DNA of 12,490 nucleotides from Chloroflexota bacterium (GTDB taxonomy: Bacteria; Chloroflexota; UBA6077): contig JAJZQR010000152.1 in assembly GCA_021806765.1 (NCBI GenBank), positions 1 through 12,490 of the forward strand, written 5' to 3'. The position numbers and the translations under genes were made by a program. Below, piece by piece: positions 1 through 6,748 of this stretch. How positions within the stretch are numbered: position 1 is the first letter of the stretch; every line of letters starts with the position of its first letter. The notes below the pieces were generated by a model. It had not been told where the DNA came from, did not search any database, and was given only the letters and a program-made list of their open reading frames with translations.

Positions 1-702
1 GAAGGGGGTGATCTTCAGCGGTTGCCCGGCCCGAGCGAAAGCCAGCAGCGCTTCCAGGGTCTCCCGGCTGAACCGGAGGGGACTGTCCACGTTGACCCCG
101 CCCAGCAGCGCAGGACGGCGACGCAAGTCGACTTCGTCGCCGAACAGCAGCGAAACCACGGCCAGGCAATCCTGGGCGCTGCCGGCGTCCAGGCTCATCA
201 CGCCTATCGGCTTATCCGAGTAGCGCGCGGCAGCATAGAGGTAGTCCAGGTGGCGCGTCAGGGGCGGGAGATCCATCGCCTCCACGCAGCGGTAGGTCAC
301 GTCCAGCAGACGGCTGTGGTGGGTCAGCTTGATGAACTGCAGCTGGTCCGCGTAGCTGCCGTCGCGCCGGCCCTTCTCCGGGTCCTCCACCATCATCGGC
401 CCTCCCACGGGGGCCAGGATCATGGCGTCGCCACCCACCTCGACGTTGCGCAGGGGATTGCGAGCGTGGAGGGTGAAGCGGGCCGGGGCCCGGGAAACCG
501 CCTCCATGACCAACTCGCAGGGGATGCGGACCCGCTGGGCCAGTCGGTCCACCACGGCGCCGGCCCCGGCCAGAACGTCGAGGGCTCGGGCATCGAGCAT
601 CTCGACGCCCACCTCCTCCAGCAGCCGCAGAGATGCCCGGTGCAGCGCCTCCACCTGATCCTCGGAGAGAGGAGCCAGAGGGCGAGAGGGTACTCTCAAC
701 AT
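1..702 (-). CDS. Trimethylamine methyltransferase (MttB) superfamily protein, N-terminal 234 residues
   Basis: This reading frame is open from an ATG at 702 to the left window edge, so only the N-terminal part is present. The translation fits the MttB/MtgB superfamily: an opening helix (LSEDQVEALHRASLRLLEEV, residues 12-31) followed by GVEML, then a VGGDAMILAPVGGPM stretch near residue 90, a SDKPIGVMSLDAG segment near 165, and GGVNVDSPLRFS followed by LLAFARAGQPLKITPF at the break. Known members transfer a methyl group from trimethylamine, glycine betaine or other quaternary amines to a corrinoid protein. Most bacterial members lack pyrrolysine and use substrates other than trimethylamine. 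The position that is pyrrolysine in archaeal MttB lies beyond the window, and no in-frame TAG is seen in the visible part. No corrinoid protein gene is visible. The upstream GGAAAG is a weak, rather distant ribosome binding site. The family is fairly certain, the substrate unknown. Confidence 0.85.
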   Translation of the reverse strand, partial: MLRVPSRPLAPLSEDQVEALHRASLRLLEEVGVEMLDARALDVLAGAGAVVDRLAQRVRIPCELVMEAVSRAPARFTLHARNPLRNVEVGGDAMILAPVGGPMMVEDPEKGRRDGSYADQLQFIKLTHHSRLLDVTYRCVEAMDLPPLTRHLDYLYAAARYSDKPIGVMSLDAGSAQDCLAVVSLLFGDEVDLRRRPALLGGVNVDSPLRFSRETLEALLAFARAGQPLKITPF

Positions 703-845
703 CGAGTAAGACCGCTTTCCTATCCGAGGAGATGGTGCGGGTGGCCAGAGAGGTTTCCCATTCTGTGCCAGGTCACGGTGTACCATCGCCGCATGGCGGA
801 TGTCAACCGTCAAGTCGATCAAACGGTCGCTCCGTCCCCGATGCC

Positions 846-1671
846 AATCTATCTTTCCAGTCGAGGTTGCCGGCCATGGAGCGTCTGAAGCTGCTGGTGG
901 GCCCGTACGCCGAGGAGGGGAGAAGCTGATCTTCAAGATCCTGAAGCGGGGGGATCGCGCTTCGGGCGGCGAAGCCGACCTGGGTCTTCGCTACAACTTC
1001 ACCGTCCCACTGGCCAGGGTGGTGGCTGACCAGCGCGGCAAGATCGCCCTGCCCTTCAAGGCGTACCAGATGGGGCCGGGCTGGCGGAGGTGGAGGAGAT
1101 AGGGAGGCTGGTGACTCCCCTGCTGGAGGGCTCGAACGTCCTCTTCGATCCCCTCCTGGGCCGAGGCCTCGACTACTACACCGGCGTCCTCTTCGAGATC
1201 CTCGCGCCGGGACTGGACTCCTTCGCCGCCCTGGGCGGCCGGTACGACCGGTTAGCAGCCCACTTCGCAGGCCAGCAGCTGCTGGCCTGCGGCGGCTCCA
1301 TCTACATGGATCGGGTCGCCCTGCTGCTCCAAGATCGAGAGTGGCAGCCTGTCCCCTCGGCAAGGGTGTTGGTGACCGTCCGGGACGAGGGCTTCCGACT
1401 GGAGAGCCTGAAGCTCGGCCGCACCCTGCGAGAGTTGGGGGTCGGCGCGGAGCTGTATCTCGGGGAGGGGAACCTCGGCCGGCAGCTGCGCTACGCCTCC
1501 GAGAAGAAGATCCCCTACTGCCTCCTGCTGGGACCCGAGGAGAGCTCCCGGGGAGAGGTAGTGATCAAGGAGATGGCGACGGGCAACCAGAGGGCCGTGC
1601 CCCGGGATCTGGTAGCCGAGGAGCTGTCCCTGGGGGACGGACCGCCTGGAGTTGGGCAGCTTCACCCTTAG
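846..1671 (+). pseudogene. hisS: Decayed histidyl-tRNA synthetase (HisRS) copy
   Basis: Three pieces of class II HisRS lie in order but in three different frames. Piece 1 (about 846-920) gives PAMERLKLLVGPYAEEG. One base appears to be missing near 919, and piece 2 continues to about 1084 as EKLIFKILKRG, LRYNFTVPLARVV and the start of motif 2 (FKAYQMGPGWR). The frame then changes near 1078, and piece 3 resumes just before the histidine-specific loop (RGLDYYTGVLFE at about 1162), continuing with GGRYDRL, ACGGSIYMDRVALLL and the C-terminal anticodon-binding domain (VLVTVRDEGFRLESLKLGR). Roughly 120-130 residues expected after motif 2 are missing at the second junction. A weaker N-terminal trace (AFLSEEMVRVAREV, about 714-755) resembles the usual FLPEEMVRR start and reaches into the mttB-like upstream region. 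A functional synthetase is not possible from this copy, so the cell should carry an intact hisS elsewhere. The C-terminal piece alone (from GTG at 1090) is open for 193 codons. Confidence 0.85.
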
Positions 1672-1689
1672 CAGGGGAGCCCACGAACA

Positions 1690-1714
1690 GCAGGGCGGGT
1701 CGGACCCGCCCTGC
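1690..1714. terminator. Hairpin between convergent genes, probable bidirectional terminator
   Basis: A perfect inverted repeat with 11-bp GC-rich arms (GCAGGGCGGGT ... ACCCGCCCTGC) and a 3-base loop lies between the end of the hisS remnant on the plus strand and the livF stop codon on the minus strand. Neither side has a strong run of T, so intrinsic termination would be weak on the classical model. Its position between two converging 3' ends supports the call. Confidence 0.55.
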
Positions 1715-1740
1715 CTTCTGGGATCCTCGCCTTGCGATCC

Positions 1741-2448
1741 CTATATCCCCAGGTAGGCTTTCTGGATCGTGTCGGACTGGAGCAACTCCGCTCCGCTGCC
1801 CTCCATCACCACGTTGCCGGTCTGCAGCACGTAGGCACGGTTCGCCAGCTCCAGGGCCTCGCGCACGTTCTGCTCCACCAGCAGTATGGTGATACCATCC
1901 TTCTCGTTCAGTTCCTGAATGGTCTCGAAGATCTTGTCCACCAGCTTGGGTGCTATCCCCATGGAGGGCTCGTCCAGCATCAGCAGCTTCGGCTTCAGCA
2001 TCAGTCCCCTGCCGATGGCCAGCATCTGCTGCTCGCCGCCGGAGAGGGTACCCGCTCGCTGGGACTCCCGTTCTTTCAGCACCGGGAAGAGGCCGAAAAT
2101 CCTCTCCAGGATCGCCTCCCGATCCGCGCTCGACTTCCGAGTGAAGGCGCCGAGGATCAGGTTCTCCTTCACCGTCTGCCGGGCGAACAGTCGCCGGCCT
2201 TCTGGAACGTGGGCGATGCCGTGGCGCACCACGTCGTGGGGGGAGAGGGGATCGATCTGCGTGCCCTCAAACCTCACATTGCCTGAGGTCGGGCGCAACA
2301 GCCTGGAAATGGTCTTCAGGATAGTCGTCTTCCCGGCCCCGTTAGAACCTACTATGGCGACAATCTCCCCGGCCTCGACCCGGAAGGAGACCCCGTGCAG
2401 GGCCGGTACGCCGTCATAACCGACTCGGATGTTATCGACCTCTAGCAA
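1741..2448 (-). CDS. livF: Branched-chain amino acid type ABC transporter ATPase LivF
   Basis: This is one of the two ATPases that power the Liv-type importer at the inner face of the membrane. All nucleotide-binding motifs are intact: Walker A GSNGAGKT (34-41), signature LSGGEQ (135-140), Walker B KLLMLDEP (154-161). The LVEQN in place of the H-loop histidine is normal for LivF. At 235 residues it has the usual family length. The start codon is TTG at 2448, preceded by GGGGGA at 8 bases' distance. The start lies inside the end of livG (17-bp overlap), which points to translational coupling. It is the last gene of the minus-strand block and is followed by the hairpin at 1690-1714. The HAAT-family transporters take up leucine/isoleucine/valine but also many other amino acids, amides and urea, so the substrate is not set by this subunit. 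Confidence 0.95.
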   Translation of the reverse strand: MLEVDNIRVGYDGVPALHGVSFRVEAGEIVAIVGSNGAGKTTILKTISRLLRPTSGNVRFEGTQIDPLSPHDVVRHGIAHVPEGRRLFARQTVKENLILGAFTRKSSADREAILERIFGLFPVLKERESQRAGTLSGGEQQMLAIGRGLMLKPKLLMLDEPSMGIAPKLVDKIFETIQELNEKDGITILLVEQNVREALELANRAYVLQTGNVVMEGSGAELLQSDTIQKAYLGI

Positions 2449-3163
2449 CGTACTTATCCCCCAAATAGGCCTTGATCACTTCCGGATTCTTGGAGACCTT
2501 TTCGGGCACGTCCTCGTCGATCTTCTTGCCGTAGTCCAGCACCACGACCCGCTGGGAGATCGGCATGAGGATCTCCATCACGTGCTCCACCATCAGGATG
2601 GTCACACCCTCTCGGTTGATGGTGCGGATGATCTCCACTGCCTGCTGGCATTCGGTTGGGTTTAGCCCCGCCATGGCCTCGTCCAGCATCAGCAGCTTCG
2701 GGCTGGTCGCCAGGGCGCGGGACAGCTCCAGCCGCTTCTTGTCGGATATGGTGAGGGCTGAGGCCGGCATGTCCTTCTTTGGATAGAGGCCGGTGAACTG
2801 GAGGACCTCCATGGCGCGCTTCCTCACCTGGGCGTTGCTGCCGGTGCGCAGGTAGGCGCCGACCATGACGTTGTCCAGAACAGTCATATCCTTGAAGACC
2901 CGCACTATCTGGAAGGTCCTGGCGATCCCCGCCTGGCAGGCCTGGTCCGGGGCATAGTTGGTGATGTCCTTGCCCTGGAAACGGATGTTGCCGCCCTCAG
3001 GGTTGTGGACACCCGCGATGCAGTTGAAGAGGGTGGTCTTGCCTGCGCCGTTGGGGCCGATAAGGCCCACAATCTCGCCCTCATTCACCGATAGGCTGAC
3101 GTTGTCGTTGGCCACCAGCCCACCGAAACGTTTGGTCAGGTTGTTCACTTCGAGCAGCGCCAT
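2432..3163 (-). CDS. livG: Branched-chain amino acid type ABC transporter ATPase LivG
   Basis: This is the second ATPase of the importer, partner of LivF. Walker A is GPNGAGKT (36-43), Walker B KLLMLDEA (156-163), and the H-loop histidine is present (MVEHV, His194). The signature region is not LSGGQ/LSYGQ but LTISDKKRLELSRAL (137-151). A LivG subgroup with an LTLAxRKRLE-like signature exists, and this protein appears to belong to it. It ends with a typical C-terminal PEVIKAYLG element near 227-235. The ATG follows GGAGGA by 7 bases. The livM stop codon is only 2 bases upstream of this start, and livF begins within this gene, so livM-livG-livF should be translated from one mRNA. Confidence 0.95.
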   Translation of the reverse strand: MALLEVNNLTKRFGGLVANDNVSLSVNEGEIVGLIGPNGAGKTTLFNCIAGVHNPEGGNIRFQGKDITNYAPDQACQAGIARTFQIVRVFKDMTVLDNVMVGAYLRTGSNAQVRKRAMEVLQFTGLYPKKDMPASALTISDKKRLELSRALATSPKLLMLDEAMAGLNPTECQQAVEIIRTINREGVTILMVEHVMEILMPISQRVVVLDYGKKIDEDVPEKVSKNPEVIKAYLGDKYVARGR

Positions 3164-3165
3164 CT

Positions 3166-4224
3166 CTACTTCCTCCGGCCCGATCTGCCCAACAGGCCCA
3201 TCAGGCCCCGCGGCTGGAATACAGCCACGATCATCACCAGCAGCCCGTACATCATCATGTCCACTCCCTGGCCGGTGCCACCGATCATCACCCTGGTGGT
3301 CTCAGACAGCGCTATCAGCACGCTGGCGCCGATGACCGGGCCCCACAGGGTCCCGAGCCCGCCCAGCACCGCCATCAGGCACATGCCGATGGAAAGCTGG
3401 AGATAGACCACGCTAGCAGGGTCAATGAACATGACGTACTGAGCATAGAAAGTCCCGGCGATGGAGGTGAGGGTGGCACTGAGGATAAAGGCCAGCATCT
3501 TGTACTTGGTGGGGTTGATGCCCAACGCCCGGGCACCATCTTGATCCTCCTTGATAGCCCGGAAGTAGTACCCCCACTTCGATCTCTCCATCTTGTAGAC
3601 GGTCAGCAGCGCGATGGCAAGAAAAGCTAGAACGAGGTAGTAGTATGGGGTCTTGTTGGTGCCGTGGAACTCGATGTTGATCCACGATTCGGGCAAGATC
3701 GGGAGAGTGATGCCTGAGGCGGCGCCCAACTGCTGCGTGTTGAGCACCACGGTGGAGAAGATCTCGCCGATGGCGAGGGTAGCGATACCGAAGTAGTGTC
3801 CCTTCAGCCTGAAGGTCGGGTAACCCACGGCGATTGCGACGACAACGGAGAGCGCGATGCCAACCAGCATCCCGACCCAGGGTGAGAGCAGATAGTTCTT
3901 CAGCAGAATGGCCGAACTGTAGGCGCCGAACCCGAAGAAGATGGTATTGCCCAGCGCCACCTGGCCCGTGTAGCCCCCGGTGATGTTCCAGGCCACAGCC
4001 ATCAGCGCGTTCATGAAGATGAGTATGGCCACGTGCTGCTGATAGGGGAGGGTGAAGATGTGGGGAAATGCCAGCAGGAATAGAACCAGAACGGCAAGGC
4101 CCCCAACCTTCAGCTGGCTAAGAGTCCTCTCCGCCTTCTCACCTGAATGCGACGCAATCGGCGCCGATCCAGTCGAGGCTGCGGGCTGGGGTTCCTTCCC
4201 CAAAGCCTCTTGTTGATAGCTCAT
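3166..4224 (-). CDS. livM: Branched-chain amino acid type ABC transporter permease LivM
   Basis: An integral membrane permease that pairs with LivH to form the channel. The 352 residues begin with about 38 polar residues rich in Ala, Ser, Glu and Gln. Several hydrophobic helices follow, starting with GGLAVLVLFLLAFPHIF (41-57). The LivM hallmarks are present: MNALMAVAWNITGGYTGQVALG (71-92), YPTFRLKGHYFGIATLA (135-151), the cytoplasmic ATPase-contact loop RAIKEDQDGARALGINP (222-238), LGGLGTLWGP (287-296) and the closing FQPRGLMGLLG (336-346). The start at 4224 has GGGAGGA 10 bases upstream. It lies 26 bp after livH and 2 bp before livG. The polar N-terminal extension is longer than in many LivM proteins and probably lies in the cytoplasm. 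Confidence 0.95.
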   Translation of the reverse strand: MSYQQEALGKEPQPAASTGSAPIASHSGEKAERTLSQLKVGGLAVLVLFLLAFPHIFTLPYQQHVAILIFMNALMAVAWNITGGYTGQVALGNTIFFGFGAYSSAILLKNYLLSPWVGMLVGIALSVVVAIAVGYPTFRLKGHYFGIATLAIGEIFSTVVLNTQQLGAASGITLPILPESWINIEFHGTNKTPYYYLVLAFLAIALLTVYKMERSKWGYYFRAIKEDQDGARALGINPTKYKMLAFILSATLTSIAGTFYAQYVMFIDPASVVYLQLSIGMCLMAVLGGLGTLWGPVIGASVLIALSETTRVMIGGTGQGVDMMMYGLLVMIVAVFQPRGLMGLLGRSGRRK

Positions 4225-4250
4225 ATGGTCACGATCCTCCCACCGCAGCT

Positions 4251-5120
4251 CTAGAATTCACCGAGTAGACCCTGCGGGCGCACCAGGACGACCAGCAGGT
4301 AGATCGCCAAGACTACCGCGAACTTGAAAGCCGGGGCGATGAAGAAACCGGCGAGCACCTGGACAAGTCCTATCAGGATTCCAGCGATGAAGGCGCCGGG
4401 GATGCTGCCGAAGCCGCCCAACGCGACCACCACGAAGGCCGTCGTGCCGAATATCTGGCCCACGCCAGGCTCGATATAGTAGAAGCTGGACATCAGAGAC
4501 CCTGCCACCCCGACGCAGCCGGCGCCTATGCCCCATGCCAGGGTGAACATCCGATCGCTGTCTATGCCCATCAGCGAGGCAGCTTCCCTGTCCTCCGCCG
4601 TGGCCATCAGGGCCCGGCCCGTCTCGGTCCTCTCGACGAACCAGTAAATGAAGATGAAGGCGATGATCGCGCCCACCGCGGCCACCAACTGGGGGAGACC
4701 AATGGAGACTCCTCCCAGGCTTATGCGGCCCTCACTGACCAGCGAGTGCTGGATCACCCGATAGTTGGGGGTCCAGAGGAACTGAGCGAGGCTTCGCAGA
4801 AACACCGACAACCCGAAGGTGGCGAAGATCTGCGCCAGCATCGGTGCATGAAGGATCCGCCTGATGATCAGCTTATAAGTGGCGATGCCTATCAGCACCA
4901 AGACCAGCGTGGACAGCGGCAGTGACAGCAGCGGATCGATCGCGAAGAGATACCAGATCCAGAAAGACGAGAACATGGACAGCATGAGGAACTCGCCATG
5001 AGCGAAGTTGACGATCTCCACCATGCCGAAGATCAGTGACAACCCCACCGCGACGAGAGCGAAGACGAAGCCTATCAGTAGGCCGTTCACTATCGTCTGA
5101 GCCAATATCTCGAATGACAT
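4251..5120 (-). CDS. livH: Branched-chain amino acid type ABC transporter permease LivH
   Basis: This is the partner permease of LivM. The 289 residues are mostly hydrophobic, with the LivH landmarks: the N-terminal VNGLLIGFVFALVAVGLSLI (11-30), FGMVEIVNFAHGEF (31-44), ATFGLSVFLRSL (100-111), the cytoplasmic coupling loop RALMATAEDREAASLMGID (169-187), VVALGGFGSIPGAF (231-244) and the C-terminal VRPQGLLGEF. There is no cleavable signal peptide and the length is typical. The ribosome site upstream (AGGGGTGAT, about 11 bases away) is weaker than those of livK and livG, which suits lower expression of membrane subunits than of the binding protein. A large hairpin (5199-5236) lies between livK and this gene. 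Confidence 0.95.
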   Translation of the reverse strand: MSFEILAQTIVNGLLIGFVFALVAVGLSLIFGMVEIVNFAHGEFLMLSMFSSFWIWYLFAIDPLLSLPLSTLVLVLIGIATYKLIIRRILHAPMLAQIFATFGLSVFLRSLAQFLWTPNYRVIQHSLVSEGRISLGGVSIGLPQLVAAVGAIIAFIFIYWFVERTETGRALMATAEDREAASLMGIDSDRMFTLAWGIGAGCVGVAGSLMSSFYYIEPGVGQIFGTTAFVVVALGGFGSIPGAFIAGILIGLVQVLAGFFIAPAFKFAVVLAIYLLVVLVRPQGLLGEF

Positions 5121-5198
5121 AGGTGGCTATCACCCCTGTTCTTGATGGCGGCCGAGGCCCCCGACCACACGCGACACCAGGTGAGCCAGTTCTGACGG

Positions 5199-5236
5199 TG
5201 TCTCCCGACCCGCGCGAGAGCGCGGGTCGGGAGACA
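5199..5236 (-). other. 17-bp perfect stem-loop with GAGA tetraloop in the livK-livH gap
   Basis: Positions 5199-5215 pair perfectly with 5220-5236 around the loop GAGA, a GNRA tetraloop as seen in very stable RNA hairpins. It starts 5 bases after the livK stop codon on the minus strand. No T-run follows, so it is a poor classical terminator. It probably shields the livK mRNA 3' end from exonucleases or acts as a partial terminator, giving more binding protein than permease. Such hairpins after binding-protein genes are well known in other ABC operons (malE-malF, for example). The structure is seen directly; the role is inferred. Confidence 0.75.
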
Positions 5237-5241
5237 GCCAT

Positions 5242-6609
5242 CTACTTCAGTTCAGACCACTTGGGTCGCGGCCAGACTATCTGCTTGCTCGCGACGTTGA
5301 AGGGCCACACCGTGTAGTGCTTCCCACCAAACACCTGGGTGTTAACGCCCGCGGCGTACACATTCTGGCCATCAGGGCCGAACTTGATCCCCTTCCACGG
5401 GACAATCAACTGATCGCCGGGGATATCCGTGGCGGCCAGCGCCGCCTGGATCGCCTTAGGATCGGTCGACTTGGCTCTGTTGATGGCGTCGGCCAGCGTC
5501 ATGATGGCGGTGAAGTTGCGGGCGGAGTTCTCGGTCATGCCCTGGTTGTACTTGCTCTGGAACATGTCCGCGATCGCTTTGGCCACGGGGTTCTTCTCCG
5601 CGATGTCAGGGGCCCAGGCCGCCTTGCTGATGGCGTACTCGGCGTCCTTGCCCAGCACTTCGAAGAACTTGGGATCGAGGAAACCCGCACCGTAGGCCAG
5701 GATAGCTCGGGGGCTATAGTCCAGCTGCTTGTAGGTCTTCATGAAGAGAATGGCATCGGGAGTCTGGGTTTGCATAATCACCACGTCCGGATCCGCAGCC
5801 TTCAGCCTCTGGACCTCGCTGGTGACCTCGCTGCTGCCGGCCGGGAAGGGGATCTCCTCGACCACCTTGTATCCGCGCTCATCGGCGAACTTCTTGGCGT
5901 TCTTGGTCATGTCGGCGCCCTGAAGGGTGTTCTCGTAGACGACGGCGATCGTCTTCACCGACACCTTCTTCTCCTTCTGGATGTCATCCATCAGATCGAA
6001 GAAGTTCTTCACGAAGGTCCCATCGTGGGCGCCCGTTCTGAAGAAGTACTTGAGTCCACGATCCGTCAACCCTATGGACGAGGAGTCGCCGTTGATCATG
6101 GGGATGCCCAGCCGCTCGGCCGCCTGGCTCGCGGTCTGGGTTACGGTGCTCAGGTAGGTTCCCTCGAGGGCAACGACCTTCTCCTGGGTGACGAGGCGCT
6201 CGGCCTCGCTCTGTCCCTTCTCCGGGACACCCTGGTGATCGGCAAAGACGAGCTTCAGCTTGGCGTTGCCGAGATTGGGCAACCCCTCAGTCTTAGCGAA
6301 GGGGATGTTCAGGTCGTACTTGTTGTTCACTATCTCGGCGGCCAGCTCAGCCCCGTCCTTGCAGTCAAGCCCGGTGCTGGCCGCAACACCAGTCAGAGGA
6401 AAGAGAACACCTACCTTGACCTCTTGAGGGTTCCCGGCAGCCGAGGCAGCGGCTTTCTCTCCCGCAGAAGTCGGTGCGGCGGGAGCGGAGGCGCCAGGAT
6501 TTGACGCCGGCGAAGAGGCTGTCTGGGCACATCCCATGGCAGCCATCGAGAACAGGAGCATCAGGCCGAGGGTCAGCGCGAAGCGATTTCGAACCAGATG
6601 GGTTATCAT
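5242..6609 (-). CDS. livK: Liv-type ABC transporter substrate-binding lipoprotein
   Basis: The extracytoplasmic receptor that captures the substrate for the LivHMGF complex. A lipoprotein signal peptide is visible: MITHLVRNRF, a hydrophobic core LTLGLMLLFSMA, and a lipobox AMGC with the lipidated cysteine at 27. A flexible Ala/Ser/Pro linker fills about 28-60. The mature domain begins VKVGVLFPLTGVAASTG (64-80), the standard opening of the Peripla_BP_6/ANF-receptor fold. Later come EGTYLSTVTQTASQAAERL and GIPMINGDSSS, the ligand-pocket region of the family. At 455 residues it is longer than E. coli LivK (about 370), mainly because of the linker and lobe insertions. The ATG at 6609 has AAGGAG 5 bases upstream. 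Membership in the family is certain. The ligand cannot be stated, since relatives bind branched-chain amino acids, amides, aromatic acids and others. Confidence 0.93.
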   Translation of the reverse strand: MITHLVRNRFALTLGLMLLFSMAAMGCAQTASSPASNPGASAPAAPTSAGEKAAASAAGNPQEVKVGVLFPLTGVAASTGLDCKDGAELAAEIVNNKYDLNIPFAKTEGLPNLGNAKLKLVFADHQGVPEKGQSEAERLVTQEKVVALEGTYLSTVTQTASQAAERLGIPMINGDSSSIGLTDRGLKYFFRTGAHDGTFVKNFFDLMDDIQKEKKVSVKTIAVVYENTLQGADMTKNAKKFADERGYKVVEEIPFPAGSSEVTSEVQRLKAADPDVVIMQTQTPDAILFMKTYKQLDYSPRAILAYGAGFLDPKFFEVLGKDAEYAISKAAWAPDIAEKNPVAKAIADMFQSKYNQGMTENSARNFTAIMTLADAINRAKSTDPKAIQAALAATDIPGDQLIVPWKGIKFGPDGQNVYAAGVNTQVFGGKHYTVWPFNVASKQIVWPRPKWSELK

Positions 6610-6671
6610 CCTCTCTCCTTGTCCAATTACGAGCTTGGCGCGTCCTAAGGTAGGAAGATGGAGTTCTCCAG

Positions 6672-6692
6672 CTAATGAGTCCGCAGGGTCAC
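6672..6692 (-). other. Strong Shine-Dalgarno with a six-codon mini-ORF in the livK leader
   Basis: In the 139-bp gap between the PLP enzyme and livK, the minus strand holds AGGAGGTGAT (6693-6702), a ten-base match to the anti-Shine-Dalgarno. It is followed directly by GTG ACC CTG CGG ACT CAT TAG, encoding VTLRTH. An ATG-TGA start-stop also overlaps it. No longer frame opens from this site. It could be a leader peptide upstream of livK, or the relic of a lost gene start. The motif is seen directly; any role is speculative. Confidence 0.3.
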
Positions 6693-6748
6693 ATCACCTC
6701 CTCGGTTCGCCGTTGCCTGGCGAGTCACGAGACTGGCGGCGCTCCGGG

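Noticed and set aside
22..888. Long plus-strand open frame of 288 codons at the left end
   Set aside because: It is the antisense shadow of the MttB-superfamily gene. Its product is low-complexity in Gln, His and Arg, while the minus strand gives clear family motifs.
846..1671. HisZ (ATP phosphoribosyltransferase regulatory subunit) instead of HisRS
   Set aside because: The C-terminal anticodon-binding domain is present and no histidine biosynthesis genes lie nearby, so a HisRS origin fits better.
5317..6504. 395-codon plus-strand frame opposite livK
   Set aside because: Antisense shadow of a clear binding-protein gene; it has no ribosome site or family resemblance.
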